Below, piece after piece: positions 8,615 to 17,497 of a DNA stretch of 52,901 nt. The notes under the pieces were generated by a model, which saw nothing but the letters and a program-made list of their open reading frames with translations, did no database searches and was not told the DNA's origin. The stretch comes from Terriglobia bacterium (GTDB lineage: Bacteria > Acidobacteriota > Terriglobia > Terriglobales > Acidobacteriaceae): the NCBI GenBank assembly GCA_020073015.1, contig JAIQFZ010000015.1, positions 1 to 52,901 of the forward strand, in the 5' to 3' direction. Each line of letters starts with the position of its first letter. Position 1 is the first letter of the stretch. The translations under genes and the position numbers were made by a program.

Positions 8615-9031
8615 GTGGGGACCAACGGTCGAAAACGGATTCTCCTGGCCGATGACCATGCCGCCATGCTCGAGGAGGTTGAGAGTCTGCTCAGAGCGGA
8701 CTACCGCATCGTGGGCAGCGTGGAAAATGGAGTCGACCTGGTCGAGGCAGCGCAGCGGCTCAAACCGGATCTCATTATCTCCGACATCAGCATGCCCGTC
8801 ATGAACGGTTTTGAAGCGGCCGCCAGGATCCGAGCTGCCGGAGTCACGGCCAAACTTATTTTTCTCACCGTCCAGTCTGGGGCGCCCTATGTGAAAAAGG
8901 CGCGAGCGTTGGGAGCCGACGGTTACGTCCTCAAGGCGTTTACCGCCGAGCATCTGGCCGCTGCCGTTTCTGCTGTCCTCGCGGGCAACCCATATATTTG
9001 CCCTCAACTTCCGCAGGACGCGTGGCTCTAG
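8615..9031 (+). CDS. Single-domain response regulator (receiver only)
   Basis: 138 residues from a GTG at 8615 with GGAGG 6 nt upstream. Complete receiver: LADDHAAM, phosphoacceptor in LIISDISMPVMNG, Thr in IFLTVQS, Lys in GYVLKAF. It resembles the receiver half of the preceding NarL-type regulator and has no output domain, as if it derived from a duplication that lost the helix-turn-helix. It could be a phosphate sink or act through protein contacts. The putative operator at 8551-8568 is its likely control site. Confidence 0.88.
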   Translation: MGTNGRKRILLADDHAAMLEEVESLLRADYRIVGSVENGVDLVEAAQRLKPDLIISDISMPVMNGFEAAARIRAAGVTAKLIFLTVQSGAPYVKKARALGADGYVLKAFTAEHLAAAVSAVLAGNPYICPQLPQDAWL

Positions 9032-9123
9032 AGCCGGGTCTGAATCCGCGCATCACGCCTCTCAGCAACCTTCCTTTTCTTTCTCCGGTGTGTCGAACCG
9101 GGCCGATCCGTCACGCTGGAAAA

Positions 9124-9141
9124 ACTAGGGATACACCTAGT
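9124..9141. promoter_or_regulatory. Putative operator, perfect palindrome ACTAGG-N6-CCTAGT
   Basis: ACTAGGGATACACCTAGT has perfect 6-bp arms around GATACA, 78 bp before the Crp-type start codon. It shares ACTAGGGA and the right-arm pattern with 8551-8568. NarL/LuxR-type dimers commonly bind inverted repeats of about this size, so the adjacent regulator is the leading candidate. This is inference. Confidence 0.6.
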
Positions 9142-9219
9142 GGCAGTCAAAATTGCTTCTCGTTACATTGAGCCATACTCAGGTGGGGTAAAAATCTTAC
9201 TGCAAAGGATGGTGGTTTT

Positions 9220-10011
9220 ATGCTGCATGCACAGCTTCTCACGTCCGCCGCATCAGAAGGTTTTCCTATTTCAGCTCTTACCCAGCCGAGCAACACCAAG
9301 ATCTCGCCGTACGGTTTGCCGGTTGGGGATCACTGCGTCAGTTCTGCGCTGCGGGCCAATGGCCTCTCTGCTCTCGGCGATGCGTCCTTGGCGGATCTCG
9401 ATCGGATCGCACACACCACTTCCTTCCCGGAGGGAGCCGTAATATTTGTGGAAGGCCAGGTCCCGCGCGGCGTCTATGTTCTCTGCCAGGGGCGTATGAA
9501 GCTGACGACGACCAACCGCGATGGCAAGACCCTCATCATGAGAATTGTGCAGCCGGGGGAAATTCTGGGGCTGCAGTCCATGGTCACCGGCAAGCCCTAT
9601 GAGCTCACCGTCGAGACTCTGCAGCCCTGCCAACTGGCGTTTGTCAATCGCGCTGACTTTCTCCGCTTCCTCAAGGAACACGCCGATGCATGTTTGCTCG
9701 TGGCCCAGCAGCTCAGTAACGAGTGTCAGTCGGCTTATGAGATGGTCCGTTCGATTGGGTTGTCTCATTCAGTTTCAGAGAAGCTGGCCCGGCTTCTCCT
9801 GCAATGGGCCAACGACGGACGGGTCACCGAAGGTTCGATCCGTCTGAAGATCTCCCTGACGCACGAAGAAATGGCGCAACTGATCGGCACTACCAGAGAG
9901 ACCGTCACTCGCACTCTGGGTGAACTGAAGAAGCGGCGCATCCTCGAGTTGACCGGATCCACGCTTCTCATCCGGGACCGGGGGGCGTTGCAAGGAATGG
10001 TGGGGGCTTAG
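9220..10011 (+). CDS. Crp/Fnr-family transcription regulator
   Basis: 263 residues. A cyclic-nucleotide-binding-type beta-roll spans about 58-180 (GAVIFVEGQVPRGVYVLCQG, PGEILGLQSM), then a helix-turn-helix of Crp type (LTHEEMAQLIGTTRETVTRT) near 205-235. The N-terminus has one cysteine (C39) rather than the FNR four-cysteine set, so an oxygen-labile 4Fe-4S cluster is unlikely. Ligand unknown. The arginine/serine pair that fixes cAMP is not obvious. Preceded by the perfect palindrome at 9124-9141, which puts it under probable control of the two-component system beside it. Confidence 0.9.
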   Translation: MLHAQLLTSAASEGFPISALTQPSNTKISPYGLPVGDHCVSSALRANGLSALGDASLADLDRIAHTTSFPEGAVIFVEGQVPRGVYVLCQGRMKLTTTNRDGKTLIMRIVQPGEILGLQSMVTGKPYELTVETLQPCQLAFVNRADFLRFLKEHADACLLVAQQLSNECQSAYEMVRSIGLSHSVSEKLARLLLQWANDGRVTEGSIRLKISLTHEEMAQLIGTTRETVTRTLGELKKRRILELTGSTLLIRDRGALQGMVGA

Positions 10012-10142
10012 TTTGGCGTGCCGTTCAACATCGGAACTGTCCCGCTACAAGCGGGACATTGAGCACAGAACGACCGTGTCTGAGAACTGGAAACGGGAAG
10101 AGCACTCCTCGCGCGATTCACGCAATGGCCGCTCAAGGCAGT

Positions 10143-10526
10143 TCAAGCTGGCGATGACCGGTCACAGAGTCGAGTGACCACCGGCAACAATTCTCGGACT
10201 TCTCCAGCTTTGGGTATGACCGCGTCGACCAGCTTTTGAGTCTCTTCCGGGATCTCGCTACCGGAAAACATGATGACTAGAGTCTCCGGTCGCACACGCC
10301 TTAGTTCAACAGCGACTTCGTGCCCGTTCATATCAGGCATCTGGTAATCAAGAAGCACGGCATCAAAGGTGGACGTGGTCGCAATTTTCAGTCCTTGTCG
10401 CGCGGACGCGGCTGTAACAACGCTGAATCCCGATCCCTCAAACAGCGATTTCTCGTATGCCAAAATCGCCTCACTATCATCGATACAGAGGAGCACTCTC
10501 TCTTGTCCTCGATACGCTCGAGCCAT
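10143..10526 (-). CDS. Single-domain response regulator
   Basis: 127 residues from the ATG at 10526, chosen because GGAGG lies 6 nt upstream; the open frame extends 27 codons further without support. Receiver with LLCIDDSEAIL, phosphoacceptor in AVLLDYQMPDMNG, FSGSE in place of the Thr strand, and Lys in AVIPKAGE. No output domain. It converges with the Crp-type gene. Similar stand-alone receivers are common and often orphaned from their kinases. Confidence 0.85.
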   Translation of the reverse strand: MARAYRGQERVLLCIDDSEAILAYEKSLFEGSGFSVVTAASARQGLKIATTSTFDAVLLDYQMPDMNGHEVAVELRRVRPETLVIMFSGSEIPEETQKLVDAVIPKAGEVRELLPVVTRLCDRSSPA

Positions 10527-10996
10527 TGGAACCTCCAAAAAATGGGCAGTCCCGCCTACACGGGGGGGTGATATGGGTGTACTAAGGAGGCCGGACTGCC
10601 CTTCCATTGCCCTAAGGCAAAACCAAAACTCGACCGGAGTCTCCCCACAACTTGGGAATTAGTCTGACCCAAGGACATGAACCGTGTCTGTTCAAAAGTG
10701 AACACATCGGAAGATAAGACCAGCGCGTGGCTGACTAGGAATGCAGAAAAGGAGACGGGGCGACGGGAGGCCGACCCCTGAGCTATCGTGCAGGACAACG
10801 CCAGGCAACAAGCTATGGACCTGCAATCCACCGTTGTATCCAATGAAACCGAGCTTTCTGAATTTGTTGATGAAGGAATTCACTCCACAAAGGTAGGCAA
10901 CGCCAGCCACAGGAAATTACAGAGGTACCTCAGAAAACACGAGAGCCGAGCGGCCCTGAGGCGACGGGTGAAGGCGCCCGTCCCACACCATTTACA
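10527..10996. other. Gene-free stretch with two palindromes
   Basis: No convincing reading frame on either strand. It contains a perfect TGTTCA-AAAG-TGAACA palindrome (10689-10704), which looks like a regulator site without an obvious client gene, and a REP-like palindrome (10963-10982) just before the PLP enzyme. Confidence 0.5.
10963..10982. repeat. REP-like palindrome, family 2, copy 1
   Basis: GACGGGTGAAGGCGCCCGTC. Related copies at 28604-28621 and 51619-51638 share the form CGGGCGCC-n-TC-n-CCCG. It ends 14 bp before the start codon of the PLP enzyme, so it would sit in that gene's leader. Confidence 0.6.
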
Positions 10997-12277
10997 ATGG
11001 CTGCAATGCCAATCGCTGAGCAAGCCGCATCCACTGCCCTTGATCTCACCTGGGTCCGCTCGCAGTTTCCATCGCTCGCACAGAAGGTGAATGGCCAGCC
11101 CGCCGTCTTCCTCGACGGGCCCGGCGGCACACAGGTGCCGCAGCGTGTGATTGACGCCATCGCTGACTATCTGGCGCGCAACAACGCCAATACGGGCGGC
11201 GCTTATCACACCAGCCGCAACACCGACTGCATGATTGCCGAGGCGCGGGCGGCGATGGGCGACTTTCTGAACTGCGACGCGGACGAGGTTGTGATCGGGC
11301 CGAACATGACTTCGCTGACGTATGCGATGAGCCGGGCGCTCGGGCGGGAACTTGGACCGGGCGACGAGATTGTGCTCACGCTACTTGATCACGACGCAAA
11401 TTTTTCTCCGTGGAAGGCGCTGGAAGAAAAGGGCGTGACGATCCGAACCGCGAATTTCAATCCCGCCGACTGCACGCTCGACATGCAAGATCTGGCACGC
11501 AAGATCACCAGCCACACGCGGCTGGTGGCGGTCGGCTATGCCTCGAATGCAGTTGGAACCATTAATAATGTGGCGGAAGTTGCGCGCCTGGCGCGGCAGG
11601 CGGGAGCGCTCACCTACATTGATGCCGTGCACTACGCTCCGCACGGACCGATCGACGTGCGCAAACTCGACTGCGATTTTTTGGTGTGCTCGACTTACAA
11701 GTTTTTCGGCCCGCACATGGGCGTGCTCTATGGCAAGCGCGAACACCTGAAGCGGCTGCAGCCTTACAAGGTGCGTCCGAATACCAACAATATTCCGAAT
11801 TGCTGGGAGTGGGGAACGCTGAACCACGAGTGCATTGCCGGGATCAAAGCCTGCGTGGATTATTGGGAAGAACTGGGCCGACGGGCCAAGCCTGCAGTGT
11901 CCAGTCGTCGCGAAGCAATTCTCGCGGCGCACGAAGCGATCCATCCGCACGAGCGGGCAATGACGGAGAAGATGATCGCGGGGCTGCTGGCCATTCCAGG
12001 GCTGGAACTCTACGGCATCAGCGACCCGCGGCGCTTCGAGAATCGCTGCGCAACGATCGTAGTGCGGATTGAGGGCCACACGCCACTTGAGTTAGCCACT
12101 AAGTTAGGCGACCGCGGGTTCTTTACCTGGGACGGGAATTACTACGCACTGAATGTGACCGAGCAGCTGGATGTGGAGCGACTGGGCGGCTTCCTGCGCA
12201 TCGGGCTGGTGCATTACAACACGATGGGGGAAGTGGAGAGGATGCTGGCGGCGCTGCGGGAGATTGTGGGAGAGTAG
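10997..12277 (+). CDS. Class V aminotransferase / cysteine desulfurase-like protein
   Basis: 426 residues, PLP-dependent fold type I. FLDGPGGTQVPQRV near the N-terminus, HTSRNTD, TLLDHDANFSPW, YIDAVHYAPHGPIDV (PLP aspartate and histidine) and the Schiff-base lysine in CSTYKFFGPHMG match the VC1184-like branch of the cysteine desulfurase family rather than IscS or SufS. That branch lacks a proven physiological role. There is no neighbouring Fe-S assembly gene. Two ATGs (10997 and 11006) are possible; no clear ribosome site precedes either. Confidence 0.85.
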   Translation: MAAMPIAEQAASTALDLTWVRSQFPSLAQKVNGQPAVFLDGPGGTQVPQRVIDAIADYLARNNANTGGAYHTSRNTDCMIAEARAAMGDFLNCDADEVVIGPNMTSLTYAMSRALGRELGPGDEIVLTLLDHDANFSPWKALEEKGVTIRTANFNPADCTLDMQDLARKITSHTRLVAVGYASNAVGTINNVAEVARLARQAGALTYIDAVHYAPHGPIDVRKLDCDFLVCSTYKFFGPHMGVLYGKREHLKRLQPYKVRPNTNNIPNCWEWGTLNHECIAGIKACVDYWEELGRRAKPAVSSRREAILAAHEAIHPHERAMTEKMIAGLLAIPGLELYGISDPRRFENRCATIVVRIEGHTPLELATKLGDRGFFTWDGNYYALNVTEQLDVERLGGFLRIGLVHYNTMGEVERMLAALREIVGE

Positions 12278-12310
12278 GTGGTTTTGTTGATCAGCATTTC
12301 CTCCCACTGA

Positions 12311-12868
12311 TCACGGCAGCTCGTGTTCTTTGAAAAGATCAATCTTCAGTTGGTAATCACCGCATCGGCAGGTGTCCACAAACGGCACGGTTAGATCGTG
12401 ACTGGCGCCATTCAGATGGTGGTAGCGCCAAGTCTGAGTTGGATAGTTGGAACCGGCATTCGTGGGGGGCTGCTGCGTAGCTGGCGCCGGCTGCGTATGA
12501 ATCTCATCGGGCGTCCCGTAGATGATGTAGACATGACCGCGATCAGTTTTCCACCCAGGGACGCCACTTGCAAAGTGGGCGTTGGAGTAGGCAAGGCGAC
12601 GGTAGTGCTCTGCCTTGAACTCGTTCTCGGGTGTACCCGGAGTAGGATCACGGCGAGACCAGAACGCTTCGACAAACTGTACACGTTGCTGGTCCGTTGA
12701 GAGCTTCATGAATTCAGCTCGCTCGTGATCCGTGATAATCCAGTGAACATCCTCCTCCAGCCATTTCTGGTATACGTCTGCTTTTCCAGACTGGGCTGAC
12801 GGGACTCTCAGGAGCAAAGAGGCAAGCAGAAGAACAGGCAGGCTACTCCAAACGTAGGTCAAGCGCAT
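12311..12868 (-). CDS. GWxTD-domain secreted protein
   Basis: 185 residues from the ATG at 12868, where a signal peptide begins (MRLTYVWSSLPVLLLASLLL, likely cleaved after PSAQS). Conserved features are EEDVHWIITDHERAEF, FWSRRDPTPGTPENEF, HYRRLAYSN and the naming motif GWKTDRGHVYIIYGTPDEI. The domain is frequent in Acidobacteria and Bacteroidetes; its role is unknown. The longer open frame to 12943 adds residues with no signal character, so it was rejected. Confidence 0.85.
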   Translation of the reverse strand: MRLTYVWSSLPVLLLASLLLRVPSAQSGKADVYQKWLEEDVHWIITDHERAEFMKLSTDQQRVQFVEAFWSRRDPTPGTPENEFKAEHYRRLAYSNAHFASGVPGWKTDRGHVYIIYGTPDEIHTQPAPATQQPPTNAGSNYPTQTWRYHHLNGASHDLTVPFVDTCRCGDYQLKIDLFKEHELP

Positions 12869-12960
12869 AGAGGAGTGGCTCCTCGCTACCGAATTTTCTG
12901 TTCCAATCCTAGATTCCCGGACACTCGAAGACAAGGTCCACACCCGGCGAGACCCCGGCG

Positions 12961-13773
12961 CTACGATTGACGGCGCTTCTGCCGCTCCGGTTTTGGTCGT
13001 GAGACCTTCGGTTGGACACGTTCCGGTCGGCGGTTGGCGGGCCTCGCCCGACCGGACAGCCGAGGGCGGCTGCCCCTACGTGAGATGGGCAGTTGCTTCC
13101 GTCGAACTTGTCTTACGGTCGAGCCTGTTCCCACAAGCGCCAGCTTGGCGAATCCGATAAACAGTCCGTGCTCGACCACGCCCACCGTTTCACTCAGCTC
13201 CCGCGCTAACGCCGGTGGGTCGGCGATTCTTCCAAAGCTGCAGTCGAGAATCTGATTGCCGTTATCGGTGACGAAGGGCTGGCCGTCCAGCTTTGTACGC
13301 AGTTTCGTGGTTGCGCCCAGACTGGCGATCCTCTTCTCAATCACCGTGCGCGCAAACGGGATGATTTCGACGGGCAGGGGAAATTTCCCCAGCGCAGGAA
13401 CGATCTTCGTCGAGTCGCTGACCACCACCATCTTCTTGGTGACCGAGGCGACCACTTTCTCGCGCAGCAGCGCGCCGCCGCCGCCTTTGATCAGGTTCAG
13501 CTTGGGATCGATTTCGTCGGCGCCGTCGATGGTAATGTCGATCTCCGGGTGCTCGTCGAGCGTGGTCAACGGGATACCAAGTTGGCGCGCCAGATCGGCA
13601 GTGGCAATTGACGTGGGAATTCCCACCATCTTCAGGCCGGATTTTACGCGCTCGCCGAGAGCCACCACCGCGAAGTATGCGGTGGAGCCGGTGCCGAGGC
13701 CGACGATGTCGCCATCGCGGACTAATTTTGCGGCGGCACGGCCGGCGGCTTCTTTTTCCCGCTCATTGGCCAT
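12961..13773 (-). CDS. rpiA: Ribose-5-phosphate isomerase A with repeat-derived C-terminal tail
   Basis: Interconverts ribose 5-phosphate and ribulose 5-phosphate. Motifs: VGLGTGSTA, IDGADEIDP, KGGGGALLREK, GKFPLPVEIIP, VTDNGN and the ending GLFIGFAKLALVGT. Bacterial RpiA normally stops about 10 residues after that last motif (about 220-235 in all). Here translation runs on for some 45 residues rich in Arg, Pro and Ser, encoded by a palindromic repeat (13027-13085) and its flank. The core looks complete and probably works; the tail is likely disordered. The start ATG has AGGTGA just upstream. Confidence 0.92.
   Translation of the reverse strand: MANEREKEAAGRAAAKLVRDGDIVGLGTGSTAYFAVVALGERVKSGLKMVGIPTSIATADLARQLGIPLTTLDEHPEIDITIDGADEIDPKLNLIKGGGGALLREKVVASVTKKMVVVSDSTKIVPALGKFPLPVEIIPFARTVIEKRIASLGATTKLRTKLDGQPFVTDNGNQILDCSFGRIADPPALARELSETVGVVEHGLFIGFAKLALVGTGSTVRQVRRKQLPISRRGSRPRLSGRARPANRRPERVQPKVSRPKPERQKRRQS
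13027..13085. repeat. Palindrome-rich repeat inside the 3' end of rpiA
   Basis: Two complementary stretches, GGCGGGCCTCGCCCGACC and GACAGCCGAGGGCGGCTGCC, each able to form a short stem. They resemble the intergenic palindromes of this window but lie within the open frame of rpiA, whose product is extended through them. Confidence 0.5.
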
Positions 13774-13863
13774 GGATCACCTGTTGAACTCCAATGTATC
13801 CGAGCAGTCTAGTGTAGTGGCCGCAAGTTCGTAATTTGTGTCGCGAACCCACGGGACACGATC

Positions 13864-14685
13864 CTAATTCAAAATCATCTTGCCTAGAATCTCTTTGAGC
13901 AGTTTGGCCGCCACCGTGGCCGTGATTTGTGTGTTGTCCTGTGCGGGATTGAACTCCACGATGTCGGCCCCGGCAATCTTTCCGGTGATCGCGTGGATGT
14001 GCGCCAGGGCTTCGCGTACCGACATTCCTCCGGGTTCGCGATGCGAAATCCCGGGCGCAAAGGCGGGATCGAGCGCGTCCATATCGAAGGAAATGTAAAC
14101 CGGGCCATCGACCTTCATGCGGTCCAGCGCCGGCAGGTGGCGCATTTCGATGACCTCAACGCCAAATTTCGTGGCCTGTTCCCGCTGATGCCCAGTCATC
14201 GCCCGAATGCCAATCTGGATCAGCCGCTTGGCTGCGCCCTCCTCCATGATGCGTGCAAATGGGCAAGCATGCGACAGCCGGTTGCCTTCGAGTTCGTCGT
14301 AGAGGTCGGGGTGGGCATCGAAGTGGAGGATGGTCAGGCCCGGGATGTGGGCCCCGAAAGCGCGCACAATCGGCAGCGTGATCGAGTGGTCCCCGCCTAG
14401 GCAGACCGGACGCAAGCCCTTGTCCAGCAACTCGCCAACTCTCTTCTCGATCGCGACGAACGGCTCATCGAAGGTGAACTTCAGGTCGCCCGCATCACAG
14501 TACGTGCCCTCGGCGCTCAGATCGATGCCAGTCTCTGTCCACGAGTTCGAGGAATCGGAAGTGAAGGCTACGCGGATGATCGGCGGCGCTCCGGCCGCTC
14601 CACGCAACCAGGAAGAGTTGGCATCGAAGGGGACCCCGAGAATGACAGGGGTCCCAGGCTTGGCCGCGTTGGGACGAAGGGGCAT
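13864..14685 (-). CDS. speB: Agmatinase/arginase-family ureohydrolase
   Basis: 273 residues. The binuclear manganese site is complete: CLGGDHSITLP, HFDAHPDLYD, SFDMDALDP, and EFNPAQD near the end. The short N-terminus and spacing fit agmatinase (agmatine to putrescine and urea) better than arginase; guanidinobutyrase or formimidoylglutamase cannot be excluded. The start ATG has AGAGGAA upstream. Divergent from sucA; about 190 bp between them hold both promoters, without a clear operator. Confidence 0.85.
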   Translation of the reverse strand: MPLRPNAAKPGTPVILGVPFDANSSWLRGAAGAPPIIRVAFTSDSSNSWTETGIDLSAEGTYCDAGDLKFTFDEPFVAIEKRVGELLDKGLRPVCLGGDHSITLPIVRAFGAHIPGLTILHFDAHPDLYDELEGNRLSHACPFARIMEEGAAKRLIQIGIRAMTGHQREQATKFGVEVIEMRHLPALDRMKVDGPVYISFDMDALDPAFAPGISHREPGGMSVREALAHIHAITGKIAGADIVEFNPAQDNTQITATVAAKLLKEILGKMILN

Positions 14686-14873
14686 GGGCGTATTCCTCTG
14701 GTTTCAGAATAATTGCTGGGTTACTAATCTTGCTGTGATCGGCGACACAGCACCTGTATGACATCGTCCTGGCGTGGACGCCGTGCTACGGGCAAGGACT
14801 CCCGTAACTCCGCTCCCTGGAGCCGAATCGGCCACACACGCCGGCTCATCCGTTATTCTATAGAAGACCTTAT

Positions 14874-17366
14874 ATGGCTACTTCAACGCGGAGTACTACC
14901 CGGGCCGCCGCTCCCGGAGTCATCGAAAACTACGAACGCGAGCGCGTCTCTAACCTGTTCCGCCAGTGGGGATACCTGGAGGCGGAACTGAACCCGCTGG
15001 GCCTTCTTCCTCCGCAGCCGCATCCAGATCTTGAGATCGACAACGAGTGGGCCCGGGAAGCGCGCCGCATGTACTGCGGCAGCGTGGGCGTGGAGTTCAT
15101 GCACATCGTGGACCCGGAGCGCCGCCGCTGGATTCAGGAGCGCATCGAAGCCGACCCCGGGCCAGTCGACCAGCAGCGCGCGCTCGATCTGCTGATGCGC
15201 GCCGATCTGTTTGAACAGACTTTGCAGTCGCGTTATCTCGGCACCAAGCGTTTTTCGCTGGAAGGCAACACTTCCCTTTTGCCGGCGGTCGATGAGGTGC
15301 TCGACGTAGCCGGGGAACGTGGCGCGGTGGAACTGGTCATGGGCATGAGCCATCGCGGACGGCTGAACGTCATTGTTCACGTCGCGAAGCGGCCGCCCGA
15401 GCAGGTCTTTGCCGAGTTCGAAGACGTGGACCCGCGCAGCGTGCTCGGCTCGGGTGACGTGAAGTATCACATCGGCGCAACGGGCGAGTATGTCACGAAG
15501 AGCGGGGCCAAGATTCACATCCATCTGGCATCGAATCCCAGCCATCTGGAAGCGGTCGATCCAGTGACGGTGGGCCGCACGCGGGCCAAACAGGATCGGG
15601 CCGGGGAAGGCGGCAAGGCGAAGTATCTGCCGCTGCTGGTGCATGGGGACGCGGCCTTCGCGGGACAAGGCATCACGGCTGAGACGCTGAACTATGCCGA
15701 CCTCGGCGGCTATACCGTCGGCGGGACGATCCACGTCATCGTGAATAACCTGGTCGGATTCACCACCAACGCGCGCGAAGAGCATTCCTCGCGTTTTTCA
15801 GCGCAACTGGCGCGGCGGCAGCCGATTCCGATCTTTCACGTCAACGGTGAAGACGTGGACGCCGTCCTTCGCATCATGCGCATAGCCACCGAATACCGCT
15901 ACCAGTTCGGAACGGACGTGGTGGTCGACCTGATCGGCTACCGGCGCCACGGCCACAGCGAAGTTGATGATCCCACAGTCACGCAGCCGCTGATGTACAA
16001 AGCGATCAAGGAGCATCCGCCGCTGTGGGAGATCTACGCGAAGAAGATCGGCGTTGAAAACGTCGCGGAGCGGGTCGCGGCCATCAAGAGCGCATTTGAA
16101 ACTGCGCAGAAGAACGCGGCCCTCATCACCAAGAAACCTCTGCTGCGCGAACTTCCAAAATATTGGGATAACTATTTTGGAGGGCGATACCACGCCGAGT
16201 ATGAAGCGCCGACGGGCGTGCCCCGAGGCGCGCTGGTGGAACTGACCGGACGGCTGACCACTTATCCGGAAGGATTTCATATCCATCCCAAGGTAAAGAA
16301 GTTGCTCGAGCAACGCGCCGAGATGGGGACAGGAAAGAAGCCGCTCGACTACGGCATGGCCGAGGCCTTGGCGTTCGCTAGTCTGGTGAAGCAGGGGATC
16401 CCCGTACGCCTGAGCGGGCAGGATGCCCGGCGCGCCACCTTCAACCAGCGTCATTCGGTGTTGATTGATACCGAGGACGAATCGGAATATGTCCCGCTGC
16501 GCAACATCGCTCTTAACCAGGCGGCGTGCGACATCTACAACTCGACTCTTTCCGAAGCTGCGGTCATGGGATTTGAGTACGGCTACAGCCGCGACTACCC
16601 GGAAGCGCTCGTGTTGTGGGAAGCGCAGTTTGGCGATTTCGCTAACGTGGCGCAGGCGGTGATCGATCAGTTTGTGGCCGCGGGCGAGGACAAGTGGGGG
16701 CTGCTCTCCGGGTTGGTGCTGCTGCTGCCGCACGGCTATGAAGGACAGGGTCCCGAGCACTCCAGCGCGCGCATCGAGCGGTTCCTGCAGCTGGCGGCGC
16801 GCGACAATATCCAGATCTGCCAGCCCTCGAACGCGGGACAGTACTTCCACCTGCTGCGCCGGCAGGCGCTGCGGAAGTGGAGAAAGCCGCTGGTGGTGTT
16901 CACACCCAAGAGTATGCTGCGGCATCCCGATGCGCTTTCGCCGCTCGACGACCTCACGCACCAGCGCTTCCTCCCGGTGATCCCGGATCCGGAGACCAGA
17001 GACACCAAGCGCATTTTGATCTGCACCGGGAAAATCGGGCACGAACTGCGCATGGAGCGGAAGAAGCGCAACGACACGAGCACGGCGATTGTGTTCCTGG
17101 AGCAGATGTATCCCTTCCCCGAGGCGGAACTGGCGGCGGAACTGGATCGTCACAACACAGCTCGCGACGTCGTATGGGTGCAGGAAGAGCCCTCGAATAT
17201 GGGGCCGCTGTTCTATATGCTGCCGCGCTTGCGGCGCATCGCCCATGAACGCCCGGTGCTCTCGGTAAAGCGTTCAGGAAGTCCGAGTCCGGCGACGGGA
17301 TCGGCCAAGGCGCACGAGGTCGAGCAAAAGACCTTGCTGGCGCTGGCGTTCACGACTCAGGGATAA
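14874..17366 (+). CDS. sucA: 2-oxoglutarate dehydrogenase E1 component
   Basis: Thiamine-diphosphate-dependent decarboxylase of the TCA-cycle complex. 830 residues against about 930 in E. coli. Motifs in order: LNPLGLL, YCGSVGVEFMHI, GTKRFSLEG, GMSHRGRLNVI, LASNPSHLEAVDP, VHGDAAFAGQG, NLVGFTTN, YRRHGHSEVDDP, RLSGQDARRATFNQRHS, GFEYGYS, EAQFGDFAN, LLLPHGYEGQGPEHSSAR and VWVQEEPSNMG. The region between NPLGLL and YCGS is short, as is the extreme N-terminus. All catalytic parts are present. No sucB lies next to it; a bidirectional terminator follows. Confidence 0.95.
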   Translation: MATSTRSTTRAAAPGVIENYERERVSNLFRQWGYLEAELNPLGLLPPQPHPDLEIDNEWAREARRMYCGSVGVEFMHIVDPERRRWIQERIEADPGPVDQQRALDLLMRADLFEQTLQSRYLGTKRFSLEGNTSLLPAVDEVLDVAGERGAVELVMGMSHRGRLNVIVHVAKRPPEQVFAEFEDVDPRSVLGSGDVKYHIGATGEYVTKSGAKIHIHLASNPSHLEAVDPVTVGRTRAKQDRAGEGGKAKYLPLLVHGDAAFAGQGITAETLNYADLGGYTVGGTIHVIVNNLVGFTTNAREEHSSRFSAQLARRQPIPIFHVNGEDVDAVLRIMRIATEYRYQFGTDVVVDLIGYRRHGHSEVDDPTVTQPLMYKAIKEHPPLWEIYAKKIGVENVAERVAAIKSAFETAQKNAALITKKPLLRELPKYWDNYFGGRYHAEYEAPTGVPRGALVELTGRLTTYPEGFHIHPKVKKLLEQRAEMGTGKKPLDYGMAEALAFASLVKQGIPVRLSGQDARRATFNQRHSVLIDTEDESEYVPLRNIALNQAACDIYNSTLSEAAVMGFEYGYSRDYPEALVLWEAQFGDFANVAQAVIDQFVAAGEDKWGLLSGLVLLLPHGYEGQGPEHSSARIERFLQLAARDNIQICQPSNAGQYFHLLRRQALRKWRKPLVVFTPKSMLRHPDALSPLDDLTHQRFLPVIPDPETRDTKRILICTGKIGHELRMERKKRNDTSTAIVFLEQMYPFPEAELAAELDRHNTARDVVWVQEEPSNMGPLFYMLPRLRRIAHERPVLSVKRSGSPSPATGSAKAHEVEQKTLLALAFTTQG

Positions 17367-17447
17367 GGGTTCGGCAAGCGCGGGCGAGAGCCAGCCCTGA
17401 GCACAGCCGAAGGGACGCCCGTGGCTCCATCGTCCAAGGGCAAACAA

Positions 17448-17473
17448 AAAGCCCAGGATCAATCCTGGGCTTT
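17448..17473. terminator. Bidirectional intrinsic terminator
   Basis: A perfect hairpin, AAAGCCCAGGAT / ATCCTGGGCTTT with a CA loop. Read rightward it ends in a short T-rich run after sucA. Read leftward it is followed by TTTTTGTTTG, ending the small gene at 17498-17752. It sits between the two convergent stops. Confidence 0.85.
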
Positions 17474-17497
17474 CTTGATTCGAAACGACAATTCTGC

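Noticed and set aside
14883-17246. Two long minus-strand frames opposite sucA
   Set aside because: They mirror sucA codon structure, have no motif, and sucA is certain.
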